A stretch of 64,000 nucleotides of DNA from SLDF01 sp964537925 (GCA_964537925.1 CAZICV010000001.1:310001-374000); one strand, 5' to 3'; numbered from the stretch's first letter, positions 32,509 to 41,830 are shown. The notes: generated by a model from the letters alone, not told the origin. Numbers and translations: made by a program.

Positions 32509-32967
32509 ATGCTTATACATACGATCTCTCCTGTGCGACTTGTAGTTGTAAGCCTGATAGCGATGGCCGGGCTTACGGCCTGCCGGAAGCACAGACTGGA
32601 CATCCCCGATATGTGGGAGTGCCACCAGGCGCTGAATCCCGACTCAGCCTCTATATCAAAGGGGATTATAGGCGCATGGACCTGGAAGACACAACAGTAT
32701 TTTCTGACAGAGAAGTTCACAAAGCCCGCGGACAAAAGAATCAAAGTCACCTTCAGAGCTGACCGCACATACACCGTAGAAGAAGAGTCAACGATCATTA
32801 CGCAGGGTACCTGGGGACTGAAGCAGGAGGATCGCACTGCATGGGGCCTTGACTTGTCGGCCCGCAGCACCTATTTGTACGGACGGATTCTGCTCTGTAA
32901 AAACAAGGTTGTATTCCACAACAGTTACATGGATGGTAGCAACCATCTGTTCACCAGGGTTCGTTGA
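32509..32967 (+). CDS. Lipocalin-like lipoprotein, unknown
   Basis: 152 residues. Signal peptide with lipobox MAGLTAC (Cys25). The mature part GAWTWKTQQYFL...KVTFRADRTYTVEEESTIITQGTWGLKQED has the rhythm of Bacteroidota lipocalin-like proteins (beta strands, GTW motif). An alternate ATG is not needed. Function unknown; outer membrane or periplasm. Followed by a 362-nt gap. Confidence 0.65.
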   Translation: MLIHTISPVRLVVVSLIAMAGLTACRKHRLDIPDMWECHQALNPDSASISKGIIGAWTWKTQQYFLTEKFTKPADKRIKVTFRADRTYTVEEESTIITQGTWGLKQEDRTAWGLDLSARSTYLYGRILLCKNKVVFHNSYMDGSNHLFTRVR

Positions 32968-33329
32968 CGGCCGCATGTGAGCAAGTAAATATCGACAGCC
33001 TGTCTTCTTTTTCAGCGTCGCTCTCTCTGCCCTGCGCGGGCGGAGGTTCTTCGTCTTGCACCTGTCGCAAAAAATCCGTATCTTAATAAGATGGACCCTG
33101 CTGAAATACGACCGGGCGCACGCTAAGCTTGCCTCTGCCCCTATCTGTGCAAATCCGGGTAATTCGTGAGAGCCAATACCATACGTACAATATGTCAGGC
33201 GATTCCTGTCACACACCCTATGCCAAAACTGCTAAACAATCAACCACACTTGCCTGCACAGGTGAAACCCCGCAATTTACACAAGCCGGAAACCCGGAGC
33301 CCTGTCTAATCGCTTAAAACACCTGTGCC
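32968..33329. other. Intergenic stretch without recognisable features
   Basis: No open frame of convincing composition, tRNA or strong hairpin. A few short runs resemble -7 boxes but none is well placed. The DUF6624 gene starts at its right edge. Confidence 0.5.
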
Positions 33330-34319
33330 ATGAAACCGAACCGCTTGCTCCTGCCACTGTTCCTGCTCTGCATAAGCATGCCGGTGAGCAGCCAGCAGCA
33401 GCCTCGTGCCGACTATACCGCCCTGATCAGCGAAGCCTGGCAGCTCTACCAGCAAAAAGCCTGGCGAGAGTCGGCCCGCATGTATATGGAAGCATTCGCG
33501 GTCAAGGACGCGAAAGTCGCTGCCCATGACCGCTACAACGCCGCCTGCTCCTGGGCGCTCGCCGGTGAGGCGGATTCTGCCTTTGCCCAGTTGTCGCTGC
33601 TGGCGGACAATCCGCGGTATACCGAGGACGCACACGCCGCCTCCGATTCCGACCTGCTCTCGCTGCACGGCGATACACGCTGGCAGCCGCTGATCGCAAA
33701 GATCAAAACACACCGCGAAGCAGCGGAGGCACACCTCGACCGGGAGCTGGTCGCTGCGCTGGATACCATACTGCACGACGATCAGGACGGCAGGCTGCAA
33801 CTGCCGGAGGTCGAACAGAAATACGGACGCGAATCAGAGGAACTGGCTGCCCACTGGCGGATGATCGAAGAAAAAGACTCCGTCAACCTCGTCAAAGTAT
33901 CCCGCATACTGGACGAAAGAGGCTGGCCCGGCCACGATGTAGCGGGTCCACGCGGCAGCCAGACCATCTTTCTCGTGATCCAGCATGCCGGTCTCGAAGC
34001 CCAGCAAAAATACCTGCCGCTCGTGCGCGAGGCTGTGCGCAAGGGCTATGTCAACCCATCCAGCCTGGCGATGCTGGAGGATCGTGTCGCCCTCAAAGAA
34101 AGCAGAAGCCAGGTATACGGCACCCAGATCGGCCGCGACGGAGAGACTGGCGTCTACTACATACTACCGCTGGACGACCCGGACAATGTGGATCAGCGAC
34201 GGGCATCCGTCGGGCTGGGGCCGATCAGCGAGTACATAGCACGGTGGGGGCTAACATGGGACGCAGAGGAGTACAAAAAGCAACTACCGGCCCTGAAGGC
34301 CAGGCGCGGGATACAATAA
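33330..34319 (+). CDS. Exported protein with DUF6624-like domain
   Basis: 329 residues. Signal peptide LLLPLFLLCISMPVSSQ. The first half (about 35-140) has TPR-like helices (YNAACSWALAGEADSAFAQLSLL). The second half (about 150-315) carries the DUF6624-type signature: ILDERGWPGHDVAGPRGSQTIFLVIQHAG followed by YLPLVREAVRKGYVNPSSLAMLEDRVAL. The conserved W, H and Q residues suggest a binding or catalytic site, but the family function is unknown. Convergent with DUF3817, 4 nt apart. Confidence 0.78.
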   Translation: MKPNRLLLPLFLLCISMPVSSQQQPRADYTALISEAWQLYQQKAWRESARMYMEAFAVKDAKVAAHDRYNAACSWALAGEADSAFAQLSLLADNPRYTEDAHAASDSDLLSLHGDTRWQPLIAKIKTHREAAEAHLDRELVAALDTILHDDQDGRLQLPEVEQKYGRESEELAAHWRMIEEKDSVNLVKVSRILDERGWPGHDVAGPRGSQTIFLVIQHAGLEAQQKYLPLVREAVRKGYVNPSSLAMLEDRVALKESRSQVYGTQIGRDGETGVYYILPLDDPDNVDQRRASVGLGPISEYIARWGLTWDAEEYKKQLPALKARRGIQ

Positions 34320-34323
34320 GGAA

Positions 34324-34638
34324 TCAAGCCGTTGCTTCCGGCAGCCTGCTGAATATCCGGCTGTCCGCGTAGAACGTACCGAACGGCAGCACCGAGGCGA
34401 CAAGTGCGATCACGGTATGCCGCCAGGACATGCCGAGCGAAACCCTGGTCCATAGCACGGCGCCCACATACCAGATGAAGAGCACACCGTGGATCATACC
34501 AGTCGCGCGTACCCACTCCGGCTGATCGGCCATGTACTTGAGCGGCATGGCGATGAAAAGCAGCACAAGGAACGAGATCCCTTCCGTGATACTGGATAGT
34601 CGCAGGTGGGTCTTTGGAGATGTCAATGATAATGCCAT
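34324..34638 (-). CDS. DUF3817-type membrane protein
   Basis: 104 residues with three membrane helices (about 18-33, 46-65, 75-92). The opening LRLSSITEGISFLVLLFIAMPLKYM and GMIHGVLFIWYVGAV match DUF3817, small integral membrane proteins of unknown function. Preceded by 133 nt of intergenic sequence shared with the downstream end of the reductase gene. Confidence 0.82.
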   Translation of the reverse strand: MALSLTSPKTHLRLSSITEGISFLVLLFIAMPLKYMADQPEWVRATGMIHGVLFIWYVGAVLWTRVSLGMSWRHTVIALVASVLPFGTFYADSRIFSRLPEATA

Positions 34639-34771
34639 GATTTATTCTGCCGCAATGATTGTGATATGAACAAGAAGCTAAAGGATTGGTACCGGACGGT
34701 CCGGCAGTCAAAGGTAAGACATCGGGCCTGGCCGGTTTGTAAAAATCAGGTCAGGCTCGGCGACTCCGCCA

Positions 34772-35734
34772 TCAGGCCATCTGCGAGGCGATATGTGCAG
34801 CGATCCGGTCTGCATGTACCGTAGAATTCTCGATGTAGAATTCATGCGTATTCAACCCGCCGCAGACCACACCGGCCAGGTAGAGGCCGGGGATATTGGT
34901 CTCATGATGCTGCCGGTCGAAGCAGGGCAGCATATACGGATCATCGCCCAGCTCCACACCCATCTGGTCCAGCAGCGTATAGTTGGGCCGGTAGCCGGTC
35001 ATAGCCAATACGAAATCATTGGGTACGGAGACTGCGCCGTCAGGCGTACGGACCTCAACGCTGTCCGGGTGAATGGCAGTCACCGTGCTGTCGAAATAGG
35101 CACGGATACTCCCCTCCTGGATTCGGTTCTCGATATCGGGCCGTACCCAATACTTGACCCCTCTGTCGAGCGTGGCCTTGCGCATCACCATCGTGACCTC
35201 CGCACCCTTCCGGTAGCACTCGAGCGCCGCATCGACCGCGGAATTGCCGCCGCCCACGACCAACACACGCTGTCCCGCATAGGGCCAGGGCTCCGTATAG
35301 TAATGCGTGACCTTGGGCAGGTCCTCTCCGGGTACGCCCATCAGATTGGGCACATCGTAGAAGCCGGTAGCCAGCACTAGGTGCCGGGCACGATAGTATC
35401 CCCTGGCCGTCTGTACACGAAAATCCCCTTTCGCCCCGCTGATCCGGGTCACCACCTCATAGAGATGTACCTGCAGATCGAAGTGGCGCATCACCCGGCG
35501 GTAGTATTCCAACGCTTCCGGGCGCGTCGGTTTGGGCTGGATCGAACTGAAAGGTACGCCCCCGATCTCCAGCCGCTCGGAGGTAGAGAAAAAGGTCATA
35601 TTCACCGGGTAATTGCGGAGCGAATTGACGAGCGACCCTTTTTCGATGATGAGATAGGATAGCCCGTGGCGTTGGGCTGCTATCCCACAGGCCAGCCCGA
35701 TCGGCCCCGCTCCTATGACGACCATATCCAGCAT
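34772..35734 (-). CDS. ypdA: YpdA-type FAD/NADPH reductase (bacillithiol disulfide reductase family)
   Basis: 320 residues from the ATG at 35734 (MLDMVVIGAGPIGLACG); the open frame upstream lacks any homology. FAD-binding GAGPIG near the N-terminus, NADPH-binding VVGGGNSAVDAAL in the middle and the FAD-binding tail PGLYLAGVVCGGLN. It lacks the CxxC redox pair of thioredoxin reductases, as YpdA does. In Firmicutes YpdA reduces bacillithiol disulfide. Bacteroidota members are common, and whether they work on bacillithiol is a family-based inference. Stand-alone. Confidence 0.85.
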   Translation of the reverse strand: MLDMVVIGAGPIGLACGIAAQRHGLSYLIIEKGSLVNSLRNYPVNMTFFSTSERLEIGGVPFSSIQPKPTRPEALEYYRRVMRHFDLQVHLYEVVTRISGAKGDFRVQTARGYYRARHLVLATGFYDVPNLMGVPGEDLPKVTHYYTEPWPYAGQRVLVVGGGNSAVDAALECYRKGAEVTMVMRKATLDRGVKYWVRPDIENRIQEGSIRAYFDSTVTAIHPDSVEVRTPDGAVSVPNDFVLAMTGYRPNYTLLDQMGVELGDDPYMLPCFDRQHHETNIPGLYLAGVVCGGLNTHEFYIENSTVHADRIAAHIASQMA

Positions 35735-35892
35735 GACCGATGAACAAGCAGACTGCGACTCCGGTTCACCTCCGATCCTGCAAATCAAAAAAGGCACATC
35801 GACCCTTCGTCTCAGAAAAATAAGACTGTGCGCCAATAGCTAAATTTTTCTGCAAAAGATCGCCGGGAATACCAGAATGATCTATATTGTCG

Positions 35893-36528
35893 ATGAATTC
35901 CTATCGGACAACATACATGGATAGTCGGGCTCAGTGGGATGAAAAGGAGTTGGTCGCGAGGCTCTCGCGCGGTGAGGAGGCAGCGATGACTGCACTGTAC
36001 AATCGCTATTCCGGCGCACTGTACGGCATGCTGCTGCAGTGGGTCCCCCGGGAAGAACTTGCAGCGGAGCTGCTGCAGGATGTCTTCATCAAAGTGTGGC
36101 GGGCGATCGGCCAGTACGATCCGTCAAAAGGCCGTCTTTACACATGGATGGCCCGTATAGCGCGCAATACCGCCATCGACCTCATGCGCTCCCGCAACTA
36201 TCAGCAGGACCGGAGAACCAAAGATGACGCTTCTCTCGTATCTGATGCCGAGAAATCCGGCGAAGAAATGGTGATCGAAGATGAAGGGTTGAAAAAAGTG
36301 CTTTCCGGGCTGGATGAGCCGCTGCGCAAAATCGTTTTACTGCTGTATTTCCAGGGATATACACAGCGCGAAGCAAGCGAGCGCCTGGGCATACCCCTGG
36401 GCACCGTCAAGACCCGTACCCGTACCGCACTCATCAAGCTCCGGGGCTATCTCGAGCGAGAGGGACATTTGCTAACTTTGCTGCTCGCCGTAGCTCTTTA
36501 CCAGGTGTATTATTGGCAATGGATATAA
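35893..36528 (+). CDS. ECF-type sigma factor
   Basis: 211 residues from ATG 35893 (MNSYRTTYMDS). Region 2 (about 28-95: ALYNRYSGALYGMLLQWV...LLQDVFIKVWRAIGQYDP...LYTWMARIARNTAIDLMRSR) and region 4 (about 135-190: LDEPLRKIVLLLYFQGYTQREASERLGIPLGTVKTRTRTAL) are both complete. A hydrophobic C-terminus (LLTLLLAVALYQVYYW) is unusual and may simply result from overlap with the next gene. Cotranscribed with its anti-sigma factor, which it overlaps by about 10 nt. Confidence 0.93.
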   Translation: MNSYRTTYMDSRAQWDEKELVARLSRGEEAAMTALYNRYSGALYGMLLQWVPREELAAELLQDVFIKVWRAIGQYDPSKGRLYTWMARIARNTAIDLMRSRNYQQDRRTKDDASLVSDAEKSGEEMVIEDEGLKKVLSGLDEPLRKIVLLLYFQGYTQREASERLGIPLGTVKTRTRTALIKLRGYLEREGHLLTLLLAVALYQVYYWQWI

Positions 36529-37307
36529 GTGCATACATAGCATCCGGTATACTGGAGTCCTATCTCCTGGACGAGCTGACGCCAGCCGGGCGCGCTGAAG
36601 TCGAGCTATATGCCGGGCAGTATCCCGAGATCCGCGCCGAACTGGACAGGATAGAGCGCGATATGGAAGCGCTCGCAAAGCTCAGCGCCGTGACACCGCC
36701 TGCAGGCATACTCGAGAAGATACTCCATACCATGCGCCTCGGTGGCACTGCATCCTCTCCTGCTCCCGCACAGTCATTGCCTGCGCGACGCTTCAGTGGA
36801 TGGGCACTGGCCGCAGTCATAGTCTCCGCAGTAGCTATCGGTATACTCTGGTACCAGTCCTCCGAAAACGCACGCAGACAGCAAGAGGCCAGCCAGGCCC
36901 TCGCCGAACTGCAATCCCGCTGCGATTCCACAGCACTGGCCGGCCAGACCAGGCAGGAGTTGCTCGACTTCATGCTCCACCCACAGACACAGCCCGTGAT
37001 ACTCGCAGGTACACTCCTGGCGCCCGACGCCCGCATGACCGTGTACAGGAACACGGCGCTGCGCAAAGACCTGGTCCTGGCATCCGAAATGCCGCCGGTA
37101 CCGGCAGGTCACGACTACCAGCTCTGGGCGATCGTAGACGGCCAGCCTGTAGATATGGGCGTGATCAGGATCGTACCCGGCGAGACACTGCCGGTGAGCA
37201 TACCGTTCATCGAGCATCCGCAGGCTTTCGCCGTGACGGTCGAAAAAGCTGGCGGCAGTCCTACGCCCACCCTCGACAAAATGATCGTGATCGGCAACGC
37301 AGGATGA
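36519..37307 (+). CDS. Anti-sigma factor, RskA-like
   Basis: 262 residues from ATG 36519 (MDISAYIASGILESYLLDELT). Cytoplasmic N-terminal anti-sigma domain (about 1-75), one membrane helix (about 92-111: GWALAAVIVSAVAIGILW) and a periplasmic RskA-type domain (about 145-260) ending in FAVTVEKAGGSPTPTLDKMIVIG. No HxxxCxxC zinc motif. It holds the upstream ECF sigma factor at the membrane until an envelope signal triggers release. The trigger is unknown. Confidence 0.9.
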   Translation: MDISAYIASGILESYLLDELTPAGRAEVELYAGQYPEIRAELDRIERDMEALAKLSAVTPPAGILEKILHTMRLGGTASSPAPAQSLPARRFSGWALAAVIVSAVAIGILWYQSSENARRQQEASQALAELQSRCDSTALAGQTRQELLDFMLHPQTQPVILAGTLLAPDARMTVYRNTALRKDLVLASEMPPVPAGHDYQLWAIVDGQPVDMGVIRIVPGETLPVSIPFIEHPQAFAVTVEKAGGSPTPTLDKMIVIGNAG

Positions 37308-37431
37308 TCCGCTTCAAGCTTAAAAGTCCTCACTAAATCTTGCATCTTATTCCCGGTCGGCATCTTTTGATGTGCATTCGCCCGATCATATCTCAACCCT
37401 GCAATACAACAAGCTGGTCGCTAAAAACAAA

Positions 37432-37493
37432 CGGGCCGGAAACAAGACCTTAAGACAGGGCAACTGCCTGTACAAGTCCCTGCTTCCGGCCCG
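37432..37493 (-). terminator. Terminator for the minus-strand SRPBCC gene
   Basis: Ten-bp perfect stem CGGGCCGGAA / TTCCGGCCCG with a structured loop (inner ACAGG/CCTGT hairpin). On the minus strand it is followed by TTTGTTTTT. It lies 25 nt after the stop at 37518 and may also stop plus-strand transcription from the anti-sigma gene. Confidence 0.75.
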
Positions 37494-37517
37494 GAGCTGG
37501 CTGATCTGTATCTTTTC

Positions 37518-38528
37518 TTACTGAACCAGGTAGTAGATCCTGGTGAGCCATTTGGCAGTGTCCTTCTCCATCATCGGATCTGTCATATACTCCTCGATGA
37601 CCAGGGAGTTGCTGCTGAGTCCCTTGGCCTTCATGTACTTGTCCATAGCGTAATGGGCATTGGCCGTACCCTCGAAAGGCCCGTAATAGTCGATCATGAG
37701 CGTCCTGCCACGTGCCGGGATGACATCAAAGCCCTCTATACGGGAACCTTCGGCAAAAGGTATCACCGCAGCCATATCCGTCTGCATGGCAACCGTATCC
37801 CACCGGAAGAATATGCCCGACGGCGCACCCACAGGCTCCATACCCTGCTTGCCAGCTGCTGTAGCAACAGCGGGAAAATGTGTGCCGTAGAATTCGGCGA
37901 GCTTGTCAAAGCCCATCGTACCGCGACGGCCGATATAGACCCTCGGGCTCATCTCGATCTCCTCGATCAGGTACCCGTCGACCAACTGCTCCGCTTTCAT
38001 CTTTTCGGCGCGCTCCTTCAGGCTGGCTAACCCAAGATCATAGTCTTTTTCAATGGCCTTGCGAAAGCCCATCACCATACCGAATACATTGGACGGGCGT
38101 TTCCACTCCGTATCCATGCCCCAGGATACATGAGTCTTGCCTGCGTCGTCCCGGATGATAAAATAGGTCATGGCCTCGGACTCCACGGGCTCGAGAAAGT
38201 TCAGCCGGATATCGAAGGTATCGCCCCTGATACCGGTGATCTCCATAGCGCCCTTGCCCACATCCTTGTTGCCGGACCAACTGTAACCGGAGCCTACCTC
38301 TCCCGGCACACCTTTCAACGTGACCACCATATTGCTGTCCATTTTGGACCAGGGGTTCCACTGCTGGAAGTTTTCGAAATGTATGGCCTGGGGTACGACC
38401 AGGCTTTTCGGTGCGTCGATCTCTACAGTCCGTTCGATCTGGTAACGTGTAGGAGCGACAAACATGAGTACGAGAAATACTGCGACCAGGATCAGCAGTA
38501 CGTACAGGATCGTCTTTAGCACTTTCAT
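37518..38528 (-). CDS. SRPBCC family protein fused to a GyrI-like effector domain
   Basis: 336 residues from ATG 38528 (MKVLKTILYVLLILVAV). One N-terminal membrane anchor (about 5-25), an SRPBCC domain (about 30-165: IERTVEIDAPKSLVVPQAIHFENFQQWNPWSKMD) and a GyrI/AraC-effector-like domain (about 180-335) with MIDYYGPFEGTANAHYAMDKYMKAKG. Both domains bind small hydrophobic ligands in other proteins. Function unknown. Transcribed toward the terminator at 37432-37493. Confidence 0.82.
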   Translation of the reverse strand: MKVLKTILYVLLILVAVFLVLMFVAPTRYQIERTVEIDAPKSLVVPQAIHFENFQQWNPWSKMDSNMVVTLKGVPGEVGSGYSWSGNKDVGKGAMEITGIRGDTFDIRLNFLEPVESEAMTYFIIRDDAGKTHVSWGMDTEWKRPSNVFGMVMGFRKAIEKDYDLGLASLKERAEKMKAEQLVDGYLIEEIEMSPRVYIGRRGTMGFDKLAEFYGTHFPAVATAAGKQGMEPVGAPSGIFFRWDTVAMQTDMAAVIPFAEGSRIEGFDVIPARGRTLMIDYYGPFEGTANAHYAMDKYMKAKGLSSNSLVIEEYMTDPMMEKDTAKWLTRIYYLVQ

Positions 38529-38661
38529 AGTTCTTTCTTTTTGAGTGTGTTGTAAATGTAACACATTACCATTGTGCAAGCAATGAGCCCGTGTTAAATC
38601 ATTCTTTCATCTTGTGCTGCAGTGAATTATTCGTCGCCCGATGGCCGATTCTTTCCACTGA

Positions 38662-39501
38662 ATGTTTAGCTTGCAGATCAGCATGACCCAGACCAGAGAC
38701 ACATTGATCAGGCAGATAGGAGGATTTACCATACGGAGCAGGCAGGCCGCATCCATGCAGGCCTGGTACGAAAAGCATCTCGGGCTCCGGTTTGACGGGG
38801 GTACGGTTGTCTTCAGGTGGGCAGATCCGCGGCAGCCTTCACGCATCGGGCACACGTGGCTCCGGTTGTTCGACAGCGAAAGCGATCACACGGAGGGCCC
38901 GGGCTTCTCGGTCTGCTTCCGTGTGCCCGGCATCCGGCAATTAAAGACCCAACTTGGGCAGCACGGTATCACGACCTTCGATGATACGGAGGGAAGTCAG
39001 GACCTGGGGCCGTCCCTGGCGTTCGAGGACCCCGACGGGCTCTGCATGGAACTCTGGCAGGCAGATGACGACCGCTTTGCCACCGCCGCTGTGCATGCTC
39101 AGGGAGCTATCGTCAGCGGTATCGGCGGCATCTACTACCGGGTAGCTGATCCGCTCGCCTATCGCTCCTGGTATGATAAGCTCTTCCATATGGAAAGCGA
39201 TATCGCCGGTGTGCGGTTTGAGCGACGGGAGATGGACGGCGATCAGACCGTATTCGTCCAGTGGAGCGTCGGTTCGCACCTGGATGCTTCGGAGTACTTC
39301 GCCCCTTCGGAGAGCGCTTTCATGCTCAACCTCACGGTACAGGACATGGATGCCTGCCTGCGTAGACTGGATCACGGAGGGGTCAGCCTGCTGGGTGATC
39401 CCGAGGTACACGAGCACGGTATATTTGCCTGGATCATGGATCCGGACGGCAATAAGGTCGAGCTGTGGCAGCCTAACTATGACCCCGATTCAGATACCTG
39501 A
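38662..39501 (+). CDS. Double-domain VOC (glyoxalase/dioxygenase fold) protein
   Basis: 279 residues with two tandem VOC domains (about 15-135 and 150-275). Repeated family endings FEDPDGLCMELWQ and MDPDGNKVELWQ provide the metal-binding glutamates; histidines in RIGHTWLRL are candidate ligands for the first site. An alternative start at 38683 (MTQTRDTL) is equally good. Enzyme class cannot be told from sequence; members include glyoxalases and ring-cleaving dioxygenases. Divergent from the SRPBCC-GyrI gene. Confidence 0.82.
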   Translation: MFSLQISMTQTRDTLIRQIGGFTIRSRQAASMQAWYEKHLGLRFDGGTVVFRWADPRQPSRIGHTWLRLFDSESDHTEGPGFSVCFRVPGIRQLKTQLGQHGITTFDDTEGSQDLGPSLAFEDPDGLCMELWQADDDRFATAAVHAQGAIVSGIGGIYYRVADPLAYRSWYDKLFHMESDIAGVRFERREMDGDQTVFVQWSVGSHLDASEYFAPSESAFMLNLTVQDMDACLRRLDHGGVSLLGDPEVHEHGIFAWIMDPDGNKVELWQPNYDPDSDT

Positions 39502-40119
39502 CCCAAATGCCCCCTAAGCCAAAGGGTAACAGAAAAGAGTACAGTCACGACTCGAAGCTAACGGATCATGGATAAGAGAGGGCAGCCTGTACGGAAAGAC
39601 CAGGGGCAAGAGTAAGAACAACCCATGCTTTCAGCAATAGCCAACCGCATGCAAGGGGATCAAAGAAAAATAACCCCATCATGCAAATTCGGCAATATCC
39701 ATAAGGCCATCCAATTCAAGCAAATTACAACGAAAGCATCAACTGAAAAGGTCGCAATACCGTAAATAAATGGTCCCCGGGATATAATAATGCAGCACAT
39801 GCACCCACTTCCGAGAGCAGGCAGCGCGTTGACAAATCAATCGGATCTGACAAAAAATCAAAGCGTATACAAATCAGGCAATTACATATTTGCAGGCATT
39901 ATATTTAAATATCTGTCGTCAAGCCTGTCAGGTTTTTCTCCAGGAAAGCACAGTTAGCCACGGCCTCGTCTTTGTCGAAGACAAAGCTGTAGGACTTGCT
40001 AGCGACTTATTTTAGTGTTGTGTCCTTTTTCAACTGTTTTAGATTTCGATAACCATCGCGATCGATAGTACCGGTCGTATTTAATTAGCAGCGCTTACGC
40101 TGAAAAATGTCTTGTATAC
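39502..40119. other. Gene-poor, AT-richer intergenic region
   Basis: About 620 bp with no intact gene. It contains a short decayed coding fragment on the minus strand (39905-40006) and a small hairpin CTTTGTC-gaa-GACAAAG at about 39970-39986. The composition is more AT-rich than the flanks, as in recently acquired or decaying DNA. Confidence 0.5.
39905..40006 (-). pseudogene. Decayed gene fragment, unidentified
   Basis: On the minus strand the frame encodes ASKSYSFVFDKDEAVANCAF and then LEKNLTGLTTDI before a stop; an in-frame TAA lies just upstream. The composition looks protein-like but no family can be named. Confidence 0.3.
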
Positions 40120-40149
40120 TTGACATAAAGAAAAGTGTTATTATCTTTG
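40120..40149 (+). promoter_or_regulatory. Promoter of the small membrane protein / XRE operon
   Basis: TTGACA at 40120-40125 and a perfect -7 box TATCTTTG at 40142-40149, with 19 nt between TTG and the -7 box. The start codon is at 40172. Confidence 0.7.
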
Positions 40150-40171
40150 TGTAAAGTCGACATGACTATTT

Positions 40172-40555
40172 ATGAAAGAAAATATGAATTTGAAAAGTGT
40201 GCGCTGGGCGCTGGTTTTTTCAATCAGCTTCGCGATCAGCGTATTTTACCTATCCAGGTATTCCCCACCCGTGCCCCTGGCTTTGCTGATCATTGTGATG
40301 AATGCGCTGTTATTCGGGGTCTATACCATCAAGCTTATACGAAGCATAAGTTTCATGGATGAGGTACAGATCAGGATACAACTGGAAGCCGTATCCGTGG
40401 CGTTTGTATTGTCGTTGCTTTTGGTCATGTTATTGGGCATGGCGGGACTGGTCCGCGAGCTGGGATTGGCTGATATAAGTTTTTTGTACGTTTTTCCTTT
40501 GCTCTTCTTCTTCTATTTTATTGGCCTGTTTATTTCATATCGTAGATACAGATGA
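40172..40555 (+). CDS. Small membrane protein paired with XRE regulator
   Basis: 127 residues with four hydrophobic helices (about 10-28, 32-50, 68-88, 97-120). Starts MKENMNLKSVRWALVFSISFAISVFYLSRY. Overlaps the XRE gene by 4 nt (ATGA). Such pairs of a 3-4 helix protein and a very small HTH regulator are common in Firmicutes and Bacteroidota and are thought to be membrane-linked regulatory cassettes; the function of the membrane partner is unknown. Confidence 0.75.
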   Translation: MKENMNLKSVRWALVFSISFAISVFYLSRYSPPVPLALLIIVMNALLFGVYTIKLIRSISFMDEVQIRIQLEAVSVAFVLSLLLVMLLGMAGLVRELGLADISFLYVFPLLFFFYFIGLFISYRRYR

Positions 40556-40758
40556 AAAATACAATAAAAGTTGAGCGAGCAAAGAAAAACTGGACGCAAG
40601 CTGAACTGGCAGAAAAAATCGGAATATCGAGGCAAGCAATGAATTCTATCGAGGCCGGCAAGTTTGTTCCCTCTACACTCCTGGCATTAAAACTAGCCTA
40701 CGTATTCGGAACTCCGGTAGAGGAGATTTTCAAACTGGAAGACATTGATTTTAAATGA
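40552..40758 (+). CDS. Small XRE-family transcriptional regulator (YozG type)
   Basis: 68 residues, essentially only a helix-turn-helix: IKVERAKKNWTQAELAEKIGISRQAMNSIEAGKFVPSTLLALKLAYVFGTPVEEIFKLED. This is the short cytoplasmic XRE type that ends right after the fifth helix. Translationally coupled to the preceding membrane protein gene; likely autoregulates the cassette. Confidence 0.88.
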   Translation: MKNTIKVERAKKNWTQAELAEKIGISRQAMNSIEAGKFVPSTLLALKLAYVFGTPVEEIFKLEDIDFK

Positions 40759-40774
40759 TTTAAAGCACAGCCCC

Positions 40775-41263
40775 ATGAATGCACATTCGATTGACAGAAA
40801 GACGTTTCAACTGGCTGACGACAACCAACTATTGGGTGAACTGATCTATGAAAACCCGCTTTTTCTCAATGCCGAGGTTAAACTAGCAGCAGCGGTATAT
40901 CAGATCAAACCCGTAGGGGTTTTTCAAACCAGCCTCCAGGTGACAAAAGAAGGAAGCGTGATCGCTAAATTGGCCATGAACTGGCGCGGTGAAATCGTGA
41001 TTTCATATCAACATGGAGAAGAATATGCGCTGAAGCTGAATAAGTTTTTCCACGATAAGTACGTCATTGAAAACGATAGCGGAGAAAAGATAATTCTGCT
41101 TGACGCCCAATTTAATTGGCGGGAATTTCATTACCACTATGACATCGCCTATAACATCAAAGACAGCAATCATTCAAAAGACCCTTTATTGCTGCTGCTT
41201 GGCGTTTATGCAACAAATTATTTTGTGGCTTGTATGTCAGGCGCCAGCGCAGGAATGATGTAA
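40775..41263 (+). CDS. Uncharacterised protein following the XRE cassette
   Basis: 162 residues from ATG 40775 (MNAHSIDRKTFQL); the frame is open to 40745 but that part overlaps the XRE stop region. Mostly beta strands: LLGELIYENPLFLNAEVKLAAAVYQIKPVGVFQTSLQV...HDKYVIENDSGEKIILLDAQFNW, then a hydrophobic C-terminus (LLLLLGVYATNYFVACMSG). The pattern is faintly like tubby/LURP-type scaffolds, but I cannot assign it. Probably in the same transcript as the XRE gene, 16 nt away. Confidence 0.6.
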   Translation: MNAHSIDRKTFQLADDNQLLGELIYENPLFLNAEVKLAAAVYQIKPVGVFQTSLQVTKEGSVIAKLAMNWRGEIVISYQHGEEYALKLNKFFHDKYVIENDSGEKIILLDAQFNWREFHYHYDIAYNIKDSNHSKDPLLLLLGVYATNYFVACMSGASAGMM

Positions 41264-41559
41264 GGACAACGGAGCTAGCGACCAACTATGTGGGGGTAGA
41301 AAGCGAATACTTTCCCATACATTTTTGCGAGTGGCCATCTCCTGCCTGATAACAGTGTACACGGCTACATACCCTCCGGCGACGTCGTATCCAACTGTTC
41401 AAGCAATTGCTCCTACTGGTGCATCCTGAACTCAGGTGAGTGAGTCCCGGGAAAGTCAGGCTGCATACCCGGCAAGTTGGGCGACCGGACAAAAGCCACG
41501 TAGCCTTCCATCGCCCCACGAAGCTTTTTCATATAGTACCGAAGTCATCCGTTGTTATT

Positions 41560-41830
41560 CGCTGTGGTATCAACGAGATTGCTTGTTGAGATTGACGGGC
41601 AACCGGAAGCCACCTCTTCCGGTTGGATCTTACGCTGGAAATTCTTCATGATGAATTCGCAGACATTGTTCATACGGCCTTCCGCTTCGATGTTGTGCGA
41701 TTTGGAATGCGTGTCCGCTATCAGATGGCATACTGTACTGTAACCATCTGAAGAGATGCTTGATGCTCTCGGACTTCCTTTTTGCCGTGAAGAGCTTCAC
41801 CGAAGAGATGATCGTGGAAGAGTAGTGCTC
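41560..41830 (-). pseudogene. Decayed AraC-family regulator
   Basis: On the minus strand, adjacent frames spell VKLFTAKRKSESIKHLFRWL, then after a shift HNIEAEGRMNNVCEFIMKNF and QRKIQPEEVAS. The second part closely resembles the start of the AraC DNA-binding domain in cupin-type Bacteroidota regulators. Frameshifts and stops follow, so it is not functional. The rest of the 41264-41890 gap has no convincing coding sequence. Confidence 0.4.

Noticed and set aside
33230..33329. Possible cobalamin-type riboswitch before the DUF6624 gene
   Set aside because: A GCCGGAAACCCGG-like run is present but no B12 box or core fold can be drawn, and the gene is unrelated to B12.
41436..41743. Possible IS6-type transposase remnant (EVIRCYSLWYQR) on the plus strand
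   Set aside because: The resemblance is short and the same DNA reads better as a decayed AraC regulator on the other strand.
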